The position numbers were made by a program, and so were the translations under genes. A stretch of 64,000 nt of DNA from positions 14,615,868 to 14,679,867 of the forward strand of contig NC_045150.1 of assembly GCF_008831285.2 (NCBI RefSeq), written 5' to 3'. The notes under the pieces are model-generated. The model ran no database searches and was not told the origin of the DNA. It worked only from the letters and a program-made list of their open reading frames with translations. Of the stretch, positions 49,840 through 59,680 are shown piece by piece. Position 1 is the stretch's first letter. Every line of letters begins with the position of its first letter. This DNA comes from Nymphaea colorata. Lineage: Eukaryota > Streptophyta > Magnoliopsida > Nymphaeales > Nymphaeaceae.

Positions 49840-50180
49840 GTTCAGAGAATGCCAGATCGTGTGCTCTTTCCTCTCCACAATGAAACCCAAAGATTTCCCA
49901 CTAAAAGTGTCTATCTCTCATTCTCGATTGCTCGACCAAGAAGCCATTTAATGCCAACGCCATCACCTCATTGCACAAACCCAACATGCCCACTGCATCG
50001 TGCAGGGTCTCTACCTTCCCCATCAGTGACCCAACTTGCAGTCTGAATGGCATCATCTCTTCTACCCCAACCAGCAGCCTCCAAGCCCTCACCACAACCC
50101 GCAGTGCACCACCATCACTCTTCCTCCCCTATCTGCCCCCCAACCTGTTGTCCACTGTCAAGCTTGTAGTAGGTGCATGT
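49840..50180 (-). other. GC-richer coding-like fragment, unidentified
   Basis: The minus strand is open from 50095 to 49901 (RLQVGSLMGKVETLHDAVGM, then CNEVMALALNGFLVEQSR) and upstream of that for another ~25 codons without a start. It has an amphipathic, helical look. I do not recognise the family. It may be a captured exon, with no splice or stop context to prove it. Confidence 0.3.
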
Positions 50181-52760
50181 GGAGAGTAAATGTCTATTTT
50201 GAGGTTCAAGTAAATGTCTATTTTGAGGTTCAAGATTCATAGCAATTAAAAACGAGCAAAAAAGAGTCACACAATCATCCCCTGCTGCTGCTCAATGGAT
50301 TAATTTGGTAGAAAGAGATGGATAATCCTCCTCTATTTTTCTTCTACTTACCATATTATCATTCTCCAAATAGGTCGATTTGAAGCCTTGCAACCAGAAA
50401 CAATCTATTCATGCAAATGTTTAATCATAGTGTTTCTCTCCCTGCATAGAGCTGATCTCTTTCTTGCACAATAACACTGCGATCATTTTGCACAAGAGAA
50501 GATCTATGGGGATTGTCAGGCATTTCTTCATATTCATGTTGGTAGAACTTCTTTATTATTTTCTCCTAGTGATTGGACACTTGACCTTCTTTTTTTTCTT
50601 TTGCTTTGAGAAAGAGTGAAACTAGAGATGGGGATCGTTTTTCACCATTTTTTCTTATGTAATCTTAGATTATCAATTTCTTTATCCATTTTCCTTTGTC
50701 TTAATAAAAGAAAAAACAATTAACATGACATGGAAAGCATGAGGCAGGGGATTGAAACCTACACATCACTCAATTGGCCGCCTTGATCCAAGACAATCCA
50801 TTTTCAATCAACATGAAAAAGTTTGTATTATAATTTCTGTAAAAACTTTTCAAGGAGGTAAGCGATAGGGTGGTTCTACGCCGAAGTTTTCAAATTTCAT
50901 ATACTAAATCTCTAAGATCAGTGTTGATGAGGAGAGCAATTTGTTGATATGTTTGCATTCTCAAAATTTACTTTGATTTTTGAATTGCTTCAGCAATATA
51001 AAATTTTATTTTTGAAATGAGAGAGAGGGAATCACCCGTCTGTATGAAGATTGATTGTTCTCGGGATGTTTATGAGGATAACCAATCCAATGGCTATACT
51101 TATTCTTGATGCATTTCACTTTTGCTTAAAAATCTTTTTCATTCTAAATATGGTGTGGTGTTTGGAGAAAATGTTGAAGATTTGATGTTTCAAATTTTTG
51201 AGAAAGTTTTAAAGAATCATTTAAGAGCATAATCCATTTTGATTTGAGAGATTTTAAATTGAGAAATCTTTGCAAATATTATTTGGAAACCTATGGAAGA
51301 TAATATGGGTATTTTAAAGATCATTTTTTAATGTTGGTTTAGTGTCCTCTTAAGAACTTAAGTAAATGTAAGATTTTCCTCTAATTCGGTATTACATCGC
51401 TAGAGCTTCATTTCATGTTACTTAAATTCTTTTAGAGAAATGCATGTGATTATTTGTGAATTTTCCAAGTGCATGTGAATGTATGAATGGATTGAACTTA
51501 TATAATTGGAAGCAAATCCTTCATTCCTACTATAACATTTATCTAAAAGCATTTTACCATCACATACATGTAAGTTTCCCACTTTTATTTACATAATTGT
51601 CTTCAATATTCTTATGAAGAGAGACAAATTTTTGAAAATGGAATGAGGTTGTAGACTATCAAGCATGATTCTAATATTAGATCATTAATTGAGTTTTGGT
51701 CTCAATGAAGTTGATAAACAAATATTAAAATCCTAGACCTTAGGGAAGAAGAGGTGTTTGAGAAAATGTGTTTGAAATGTTTGAGAAAATGTGTTTGAAA
51801 AATTGAAAGAAATGAAAAGAAAATAAAGAAGAAATGATTCTTAGTAATGTCTTAATTTTTAAAAGAGAGAGGTGCATATATGTATACATATATATAGTCA
51901 CATGTATACATATGTGAAAACTTATAAAAGAAAGATTTTAAATCTAATAGAAAGAGAGAGGTAGAAGAAGATTTTTTTTAGAGAGAGAGATTTAGAGACA
52001 GAAAATAAAATGCACATATAATTCATTTATATGTATATGTATATAAAAATTATAAAAGAAAATGTTAAACTATAGGGAAAAGAAGACAAAGAGAGGTAAT
52101 TATGTGTATGTTGGTAGAAGAAGTTTTTTTTTAGAGAGAGAAAATGAAATGCACATATAAATTCATTATATGTATACGTATATAACAAATTGTAAACGAA
52201 AATGTTAAACTATAGGGAAAATAAGACGAAGAGAGGTAATTATGTGTATGTATAAGTATATGACACGTATATACAATATGCCTTTATGAATGTTGAAATC
52301 AAGAAATAACTTGAAAAATATCCGACTTCGGTTCTTCTATATAAGTCGATGAGGGAACTTGGGCTCATGCAAGAGGCTAAATTAAGTTTTCGAAGCCTCA
52401 TTGAAGATGGTTCTTGCTTTCAAAATTCTTTTGGAAACATGAATCCAAATATTTTTATACGTGAGCATAAATAATAATCATTTCATCTATTACAAGGAAA
52501 TGGAGAGCAGCATAAAAAAGCTCTTATTGGGATCCATATTTGGGTGATTTCAGGAAGATGCATTTTAACATGTACACTGAAGGGCTTTTTCAGGTTGGAC
52601 AAATCCTAACATCAAATCAACATAATAATGAATAAGAAATTCCAACCCAAGCTCATTCTTATTGTTTATTTGCATATTAATTAAAAAAATTAGTTTACTA
52701 TGCGTGAACATCATCTCAAACATGAACAATTAACAACATGAACGATTGACAAAGTGCTAT
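50181..52760. other. AT-rich intergenic region
   Basis: No gene. It contains a tandem 23-bp doublet ('aatgtctattttgaggttca') at 50188-50231 and a ~138-bp tandem repeat at 51958-52250. Confidence 0.65.
51958..52250. repeat. ~138-bp tandem repeat, 2 units
   Basis: Both units carry 'ggtagaagaag' plus a T run, 'tagagagaga', 'tgcacatata', 'aatgttaaactataggga' and 'gaagagaggtaattatgtg'. They begin near 51960 and 52112. Confidence 0.8.
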
Positions 52761-52894
52761 CATGTAAATTAATCATTTCAATTCAACAGGATGGTTCACC
52801 TTTTTTTGACTTCTCCATCACTAAAAGTGAAAGTGTGGTGGAAGAATGGAATAACGTGACAGCTCTATGCCTTTTCAGTTCTTATGCATGTCTA

Positions 52895-52994
52895 NNNNNN
52901 NNNNNNNNNNNNNNNNNNNNNNNNNNNNNNNNNNNNNNNNNNNNNNNNNNNNNNNNNNNNNNNNNNNNNNNNNNNNNNNNNNNNNNNNNNNNNN
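52895..52994. other. Assembly gap (100 N)
   Basis: Exactly 100 N, the usual placeholder for unknown size. If copy 3 is collinear with copy 1, positions 4661-7961 (about 3.3 kb) are missing. The left contig ends where a GA microsatellite is expected. Confidence 0.95.
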
Positions 52995-53472
52995 TGAAGA
53001 AAAATAGAACCCTAAAGGGGTAGTGCAAAGCTAAATTTCTGACTGGGGGTAGTATTAGTTTAACTTTCAACTTTAAGGTATATAAAAAAAAAAAAAAAAA
53101 AGAAGTATCAATGACTGGTACGGAAAATTGCTTACAAAATCCACAATGCGGCTCCACTACCGTTAAGGCGTCATTTGGCAGCAGGGACACTCATACAGTT
53201 TTCATAATAAGAACAACCCTAAATAGGTAGACAAAATGGGGGATGCTTAGCCGAAGTTCTAACCGAGCGTGAGTGACTATACACAATTTCCCTGGATCTC
53301 TTTCCTCCAATGAAAAAGATTGAAAAACAGAAAGTGACAAAACAAAACACATAACAACTACGAACCATGAATAAGAGAAAACAGATCTATTTAGATGGGT
53401 GCTTTATGTTACTTCATGCCTAAGAAGGTGTGGTCATTCCAGTTTTCACTTTTAACCTATACAAATAAAACC

Positions 53473-53475
53473 TTA
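53473..53475. other. Harbinger target duplication, left (TTA)
   Basis: TTA precedes the left terminal repeat and is repeated at 59061-59063. Empty homologous sites carry a single TTA. Confidence 0.95.
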
Positions 53476-53524
53476 GGCCCGTTTGATGGGCGAGAAAAAG
53501 TCGATGGAGCGGTAAAAATTTGTA

Positions 53525-53550
53525 CGGGCGGGTGAAATTTCACCCGCCCG
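53525..53550. repeat. Perfect 26-bp palindrome, Harbinger left end
   Basis: Each half is CGGGCGGGTGAAA. The motif GGGCGGGTGAAATTT also forms the inner part of the right terminal repeat, so the palindrome is two inverted copies of terminal sequence 49 bp from the left end. Confidence 0.95.
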
Positions 53551-53600
53551 ACAAAACAACCATCAAACAGGGTGATTTTTCACCCGTTTAATGTAAAAAG

Positions 53601-53624
53601 GAGCGGGTGAAATTTCACCCGCTC
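53601..53624. repeat. Perfect 24-bp palindrome, Harbinger left end
   Basis: Each half is GAGCGGGTGAAA. It shares the core GCGGGTGAAATTTCACCCGC with the palindrome 76 bp upstream. Confidence 0.95.
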
Positions 53625-54430
53625 GACAATGCTTTCACAAACGTCCTCCCTCCGCAGCTTCTTCTCCCTCGCATTCTTGCCTTCTCACCGTCTCGCACAG
53701 AGGCGTCGCCCCTCTCATCGTTGCTCCTCCACCATCTCCGCTCGCAACATCGCCGCTCCGCCGTCACTGCTCCGCTCCTCCACCGTTTCGCCAACCCACA
53801 GTCACCGCCAAGTAAGGTTTCGTTGTCTCCCTCTGCTCAAGAAACGCCCAAATTTTTTTTCTCTGTCTCTTTTGCTCTCGTTTTCTCCCTTTCTCTCTTG
53901 CGATATATTTGGAGGTTCGTCAATGCCACATCGTCGTTCCGCCCAAGGAACGCCCAAATTTTTTTCCCTGTCTCTCTTCTCTTGCTCCTCGTTGTCTCCC
54001 CGTCTCTCTTGCTTTCGTTGTCTCCCTGTTTCTCTCGCTCTCGTTGTCTGATTTTTCTCCTCTTTGGAGTTGGGGATTTGCGTTTTGATTTTCTTAGTAG
54101 GGTATTCGGGATTATGTGCAGCGGTCATTGTTCATTTACGTTTTCCTTGCTCATTATTGGGATTACGTTTTCCTTGCTCAATCCATTCGTTTAATCTCTG
54201 CATATTAGATCAGTTCTGATTTTATGTATCGTTGCATCTTAGAAGCAGTTTTACATTCCCAAGTTGAGTGCATTATTCATTATTTCCTCGTTTCTGCAAC
54301 AACCCTTTCTTCATTATTTTTGACGTATTGTTTCTCCCAGTTGAGTGCATTATTCATTTTTATGCAAGCGTACCATTTTTTTCCCTTTCTTCCTGTCTAC
54401 TGGGAAATGCCACAACGGTGGACAACTGGG

Positions 54431-54676
54431 ATCGTTGCATCTTCTTAATTTATAGAAATTATGAGATCTGCCTCAGGTTTGCTCAAGATGAGTTTTTTTT
54501 TTTATTGCCTTCCATGACCTAGGTATTCTGAAGAACAATATCAGTGATTACAGTTATGTATCGTTGCATCTTCTTAATTTATAGAAATTATGAGATCTGC
54601 CTCAGGTTTGCTCAAGATGAGAATTTTTTTTTTATTGCCTTCAATGAAGAGCCTGGCCTAGGTATTCTGAACAGTA
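54431..54676 (+). repeat. Tandem ~105-117-bp duplication inside Harbinger
   Basis: Units at 54431-54534 and 54560-54676 share 'atcgttgcatcttcttaat' through 'ctaggtattctgaa'. Confidence 0.9.
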
Positions 54677-54911
54677 ACTTACAGTTTTCTGAGTCACTGG
54701 CGTTCACACCAACAACCTCCAATGATTATCAATCATGAGAAATATTAGATTTGGATGATTTCAACATCGAAAAAGCGATCAAGAATACAAAGTATGTACT
54801 AGAAAAGCCAAATAGAAGTATAGATCATCTCTGCTTCTGCAAAGGCTTGGAGTGCAGTAACCCCACAGTCTCAGCAGAGCAGCTTCCTGGTAGCTCATGT
54901 TTGTGGCCACT

Positions 54912-55160
54912 GAACTGAGTGAACAGCTGCACATTCACTTATTTTATTCTCAATGAAGTGGCTAGAGGCGTCTGCTTTTATGTATTGCCGACCCTGAAAA
55001 TGAAGTGGCTAAAGAGGCGTCTGCTTTCATGTATTGCCAATTTGATTTTTCTAAATTAGTTAGCTGGTTAAATGGTTTTGGAGAGGGCACGAACTGAGTG
55101 AACAGCTGCACATTCACTTACTTTGATTCTCAATGAAGTGGCTAAAGGAGGCATCTGCTT
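54912..55160 (+). repeat. Three-copy short repeat inside Harbinger
   Basis: 'gaactgagtgaacagctgca' followed by 'caatgaagtggcta' occurs at 54912-54989 and 55091-55160, with a partial third copy at 54998-55040. Confidence 0.85.
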
Positions 55161-55436
55161 CATTATTTTTGACGTATTGTTTCTACCACTTAACCTGTTA
55201 ACTTACACACTCACTCTCCATTAATCACTCTCTAACATTGCAGCGAGAGTGAGGACTTCAATTCTAGAAGAATATTTCAGATCTGTTCATTAAACAACAT
55301 TCCTTACATTGTTCATGCCCCCACAACTCTCCCATGTTCATTAAATTCCATCAGTAGTTTTGATTACACCATTAGCATTTCAATTGATTTTAACTGTTGT
55401 TCATGTTGTTGTTCATGCTAGATTTATAAAATTGTT

Positions 55437-56445
55437 AGTGAAGAATTATTATACAAAACGTTACGATGGAAGACAGTGGTCATTCAAGAGAAATTTGACA
55501 TGGACTGAACCACAAATGGACCACTTAGTCCAGCTTCTTGTGGAGCAGTCACGCCATACCTGGCATGAAATCCGGTGGAGGTTTGAAGCCCAAAGCATAC
55601 ACAGCTATTGAAAAAGGAATGAGGATAGATTCGGTCCAGAATTCACGAAAGACAAAATAAAAAACAAATTGAAGTATTCCAAACCCAACTTGACAGTGAT
55701 GAAAGAAATGTTGAACACAAGTGGGTTGGCTACGACCCAATTAACAAATGCATTGAGGTCGACCCCCAAGTATGGAACGACTATGTTCAGGTAAATTATA
55801 AATTAATTTGTTAGGTTTGTCTCACATGTATTTGCTTGTGCAATATTTGAACACATGAATTTTTTCAGAAATATCCAAATAGGAAAAAGTACAGAGGGCC
55901 AAAAGTATGGAGATACTATGATGAGTTCGCCGAGGTATATGGCGAATCTCATGCAACTGGGCCAAAATGCAGTAACATTAAACAACGTGCTACAAGTTGA
56001 GACTGAATCACTCCCATCTACACCTGCTTTCCAGAATTCACCTTCTTACATGCAGTTTGACAGTGAACAGTCATTTACACAGACGCCAAATGATGGTACA
56101 CCCCTACAATCGCCACTACCTACAACTCCTACAACTGAGAATCTGACAACCAATACAAGTTCACATAGGTCAAAACGGAACAGGTCAACCAATGATGACA
56201 CGTATTACAATTTGTTGAACGGTATAGTTAAAAATGTGGACGCCCTAACACATACTTCTAGAGGGTTTCAATATGCCAAATGTTGTGAAATTTTACAAGA
56301 GATGGTGGACACAGGGCTACTAGATAGTCATACAAGACTGCTGAGTCTGGACCTGTTAGGAGAGGGAACGAATTCCATGATCTTTCTCAACGTTCCACCT
56401 GAAGACCGGCTAACATGGTTGTCGCGTAGACTTGGTACTTTATAG
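55437..56445 (+). pseudogene. Harbinger ORF1: Myb/SANT-like DNA-binding protein
   Basis: In PIF/Harbinger elements this protein binds the ends and works with the transposase. TWTEPQMDHLVQLLVEQ opens a Myb/SANT-like trihelix. GGGLKPKAYTAIEK and FGPEFTKDKIKNKLK, then MKEMLNTSG and WVGYDPINKCIEVDPQVW follow in the expected order but in shifting frames (about four indels). A GT-AG intron lies at 55791-55868, and the next exon begins KYPNRKKYRGPKVW. One more shift leads into a long open frame to the TAG/TAA region at 56445, with a Ser/Thr-rich linker and a helical C-terminus ending in DRLTWLSRRLGTL. The start codon is uncertain; the frame is open from 55360. Confidence 0.85.
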
Positions 56446-56697
56446 GTAAGATTTCATATTTGTTAGTAGAATTATTTGTATGATTCATTTGGCACAATAA
56501 CATTTGTTGTATGTTTTTCTTATAATTCCATGATCTTTCATGTAGTGTGAAATTGTTGTTATTGAAGCAATCTGTTTATGTTCTTCATCATGATCTTGTC
56601 CTGCAATCCTTTCTTTTTTGTTGTGCTGAAACACATGTTGGAAATTATGTTATTCAATAAACATCCTTACATGTACATGCAGTTTAGTCAAAATGAT
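56446..56697 (+). other. Spacer between Harbinger ORF1 and the transposase
   Basis: About 250 bp of AT-rich non-coding DNA that may hold the ORF1 terminator and the transposase promoter. No defined signal was seen. Confidence 0.5.
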
Positions 56698-58109
56698 TGA
56701 TGTTGACATGTTCGAAGATGACGATGAACGAGTGCTTTTCATCATTCGAATGGTTTTTGTGTTGTCTTCTTTTGGTTAAAAGACCAACCATCATCTAGGA
56801 GGATTGTTCATCCATTTCGAGATGCTGGTACATCTTTTGTCCAACTTATGCTTCACGGTCATCCTAGAAATTGTTTGGACTTACTCCGTATGGAAGAGCA
56901 TACATATATGAGACTGTGTAACATTCTAAGGGATAGAAATTTGTTGGAGGATGCTCGTGACATTACCGTAGAAGAACAAGTAGCTATATTGCTTTTGACA
57001 ATTGGACATAATGAACGAAATCGTCCTGTTCAAAATACGTTTCAACATTCTGGACAAACAATAAGTAAATATGTCAGCCTAGTGCTACGAGCGATATGTA
57101 TACTGGGTAAGAATTACGTTCGGCTGCCCAATGATAGATGATGCCAGCACATATTCGACATTCTAAACGATTCTTTCCATATTTTGAGGTAATTTCATCA
57201 TCTTGAACTCAACATGACACATACAACAAGACAAACTACAACATGACTAACTAGTTGCCTTGTCATATAGAATTGTTTAGGAGCAATCGATGGCACACAT
57301 ATACCTGCATGGGTCCCAGCTTCAGATCAAGCAAGATTTCGCAATAGAAAAGGTTTCGTTTCTCAAAACGTCATGGCTGTAGTCGGATTAGATACTAGAT
57401 TCCACTACGTTTGGCTGGATGGGAAGGAAGTGCAACAGACTCAAGAGTATTGTACAATGCACTAGATCATGAAACAGACCCATTTGTTGTCCCAGAAGGT
57501 ACGTAGTTCCACCAACCAATTCACTCTTTTAAGAAGCATGTATCAATGTAGAATTAAATTTTGTTCAATTGTAGGGAAATTTTATCTGGCTGATGGGGGG
57601 TATCCAAACATTGTCGGCTTGCTTACACCTTATCGAGGACATCGTTATCATTTGTCTGAGTTTAACACTCGGGGAGCACGCTCACCTAGAACAGAAGAAG
57701 AATTATTCAACCATAGGCATTCATCACTCTGAAATACAGTAGAAAGAACTTTTGGCATGTTGAAAGGTCGTTTCCAATATTGAAAATGCAAGTTCAGTAT
57801 CCATTCCAAAAACAAGCTCAAATCGTTCTTGCTACATGTGTATTGCACAACTTCATAATTGAACACAATCCAAATGCCGAGCAATTTGATGATGAAGATG
57901 CACCTTCGACTGATAACTTTGTCTTAAGCGAACCTGAAATTGCAAGCCAAACACATCAACGAGGAAGCAACAATGCTTTGAGAGCAGCTATATCATCTCA
58001 AATGTTTACAGATTATCAATTAAATAGTAAGTTTGTTTATAAATGTTGACAACTTCTTCAGTTTGATTGTCTGACATTTGTTTTCTTTTCAACAGGACAA
58101 CGAAGATGA
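56698..58109 (+). pseudogene. PIF/Harbinger DDE transposase (HARBI1-like)
   Basis: The N-terminal helix-turn-helix region has EEQVAILLLTIGHNERNRPV and SGQTISKYV. The catalytic domain has GAIDGTHI (Asp codon 57289-57291), GWEGSATDSRVL, LADGGYPN (Asp codon 57592-57594) and NTVERTFGMLKGRF (Glu codon 57742-57744). The last two are about 49 codons apart, near the DD47-48E spacing of the superfamily. ATCVLHNFIIEHN closes the fold. Introns at 57189-57270, 57499-57574 and probably 58027-58095 have GT-AG ends, and the first two join motifs in frame. Damage: frameshifts near 57137, 57420 and 57772 and a TGA at 57730-57732 where the family has Arg. A TGA at 58107-58109 ends the spliced frame. The start is uncertain. 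Confidence 0.92.
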
Positions 58110-58431
58110 TGCCCCACCGAAAGTACTATGTGGTTTTCGAAGGGCGTGAGCGAGGCATATATGACAGCTGGGAGCGGTGCCAACCATTAGTCTATCGGTA
58201 CAAGGTGCCATCTTCAGATCGTTTGATTCTTTAGAAGTAGCAGAAAATCAGATGCTTGAGTATCTCCAAAACAAGTATGGTGTGCAAGTTCGTAGGTCTC
58301 CACTCATTGAAGATGTCATTGCAAAGAAAGATATAGAAGACACGAAGTTAGAAGAACGAAAACGCAGCCACAAATGTTGGATTACTTGTTTTGTGATTAC
58401 ATGTTTTCTTTGTTGGATACGTACTCATTAA
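58106..58431 (+). pseudogene. RNase H1 N-terminal (hybrid-binding) domain-like ORF with hydrophobic tail
   Basis: ATGATG at 58106-58111 overlaps the transposase TGA and opens RKYYVVFEGRERGIYDSWE, then CQPLVYRYK. After one indel near 58205 comes GAIFRSFDSLEVAENQMLEY. This is the pattern of the RNase H1 hybrid-binding domain (also called Caulimovirus VI/viroplasmin domain): aromatic start, GRxxGIY, a Trp, the phenylalanine after the Gly-Ala turn, then a helix. A charged helix (KKDIEDTKLEERKRS) and a hydrophobic end (CWITCFVITCFLCW) follow before TAA at 58429-58431, so a tail-anchored protein is conceivable. There is no RNase H catalytic domain. Because of the indel I cannot tell whether it was separate or the C-terminus of the transposase. 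Confidence 0.75.
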
Positions 58432-58840
58432 ACTTTTTTTTTTCTTCTTAGTAGAAAATACACTCTTTTGTGGATTCGTAGTCATGTAACTTTTGTGGAG
58501 ATGTACTTTAATGGATAAAACTTCGTTATGCTTTTAAAGTTCATTTCGTCAACATTTTTTGTTTAATGCTTTTGGAAACAAATATATAACTTTTGCTGTT
58601 GTAGATGCTCTCAAGAAGGTGCTTTCTGTTGTAATGTGTTGTTGGATATTTCTTTTTGCTTTTGTTACATATATCATGTGAATGGTCGTCTCTTTAATGA
58701 ACTGGTTGTATGGTGATTTGTTTTGGGATGATTCATGAATAAATATATGGGTTCTGCAGTCCATTTTTTGTTTGTTGGTTTTGGCTTGGTGGTGGTTCCA
58801 TGAGGTGATGATCTTTCTCGTTTGGTGGTGCATCATTTTC
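58432..58840 (+). other. Harbinger 3' non-coding region
   Basis: T-rich and AT-rich sequence after the last coding segment. The overlapping minus-strand ORFs (58549-58939) have no recognisable domain and are probably chance. Confidence 0.5.
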
Positions 58841-58854
58841 CAGGTTAAATTTTT

Positions 58855-59060
58855 CCTGTGCATCAAACAGGGTTAAATTTACCACGTTAAATTTTTCATG
58901 TTCATCAAACAAGGTTAAATTTACCATGTTAAATTTCACCCGACAATCAAACAGGGCCTCGTTTTGGAAGATGGTGAAATTTCATCCACTAAATTTTTCT
59001 AGAAAAATTTACCATGGTAAAATTACCGCGTTAAATTTCACCCGCCCATCAAACGGTCCC
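58855..59060 (-). repeat. Subterminal repeats at the Harbinger right end
   Basis: 'catcaaacagggttaaattt' variants occur near 58862, 58903 and 58941, and the terminal version 'catcaaacggtccc' ends at 59060. 'ttaccacgttaaattt' variants lie between them. The copy at 58941-58957 ('aatcaaacagggcc') resembles a full terminus and could be an older nested end. Confidence 0.8.
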
Positions 59061-59063
59061 TTA
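59061..59063. other. Harbinger target duplication, right (TTA)
   Basis: An exact match to 53473-53475, followed by 'ggcatgcaatatattgg' as at the empty sites. Confidence 0.95.
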
Positions 59064-59608
59064 GGCATGCAATATATTGGATCGTATAGATATGTAGCCC
59101 TCCACATACGTCATCATAAGTATATTAGATGCCCAGCTAAGCAAGAAATTAAGTCGTAGATGTCTGAGAAAACTTGTTCCTATAGATGGATAAGCAAATG
59201 CTAGTCCATCAATTCGAGATCCAATTCTAGATTTTTTAAAGTGATATCTCATCCACAGCATCGCATCGATTGAGGAATCAACAAGCGATATCCCATGACA
59301 ATGATGGTGGCCAAAGTGCAGTTTCTTCTCTCCACCGCCTGCAGACCCGAAGCCCCGATATGAGATTGAGTTGTGTGCACATCCGAACGCACAAGTATGC
59401 AGTGGAAAAAAGCTGGGTTTTGATATGTTCAATTTTTTTAATAAAGAAATGTTTGTTTTAGACTTTTTTGACCTTTTCATAACTTTTTCTACTCTTTTAA
59501 AATGTTTCTTTTTTTTTATATACAGAGAAAAAAGATGGGGTTGGGGTAGTTTTGATTTTTTTAAAAAAATGATGTTTATTTTAGACTTTTTAACTCTTTC
59601 ATAATATC

Positions 59609-59611
<3 letters not shown>

Positions 59612-59678
<67 letters not shown>
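59612..59678. repeat. (AT)n microsatellite, 67 bp
   Basis: A pure AT tract. The homologous tracts are about 20 bp and interrupted in copy 1 (8980-9002) and about 27 bp in copy 2 (31850-31876). Confidence 0.95.

Positions 59679-59680
<2 letters not shown>

Larger units (their letters stand above)
53626..55430 (+). other. Harbinger 5' non-coding region
   Basis: 53640-54060 is CT-rich and GC-richer, like a plant 5' leader, with 'ccgccaagtaaggttt' as a possible first-intron donor near 53815. Long overlapping ORFs here (for example 53607-54194) are Ser/Leu/Arg-rich frames of low-complexity sequence with no recognised domain. No clear TATA box was identified. Confidence 0.5.
53476..59060 (+). mobile_element. 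PIF/Harbinger DNA transposon, 5,585 bp
   Basis: The left end is GGCCCGTTTGATGGGCG; the right end on the reverse strand is GGGACCGTTTGATGGGCGGG. CCGTTTGATGGGCG is shared exactly. The 3-bp TTA duplication is perfect and matches the superfamily's TWA preference. All coding segments are on the plus strand in the order Myb/SANT-like protein, transposase, RNase H1 N-domain-like segment. 1.8 kb of non-coding, CT-rich and internally duplicated sequence lies upstream. Frameshifts and a stop make this copy non-autonomous, but the termini look intact. Confidence 0.95.

Noticed and set aside
50730-50800. tRNA-derived repeat ('gggattgaaacctacac' looks like a B box)
   Set aside because: No matching A box or 3' tail, and no cloverleaf can be drawn.
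53607-54194. 195-codon Ser/Leu/Arg-rich ORF and its overlapping partner
   Set aside because: Both are frames of a CT-rich leader with internal duplications; no domain and no start context.
58106-58431. Integrated caulimovirus (because the domain family is also called viroplasmin/Cauli_VI)
   Set aside because: No movement protein, coat protein or viral reverse transcriptase nearby, and the segment lies inside Harbinger termini directly after the transposase.
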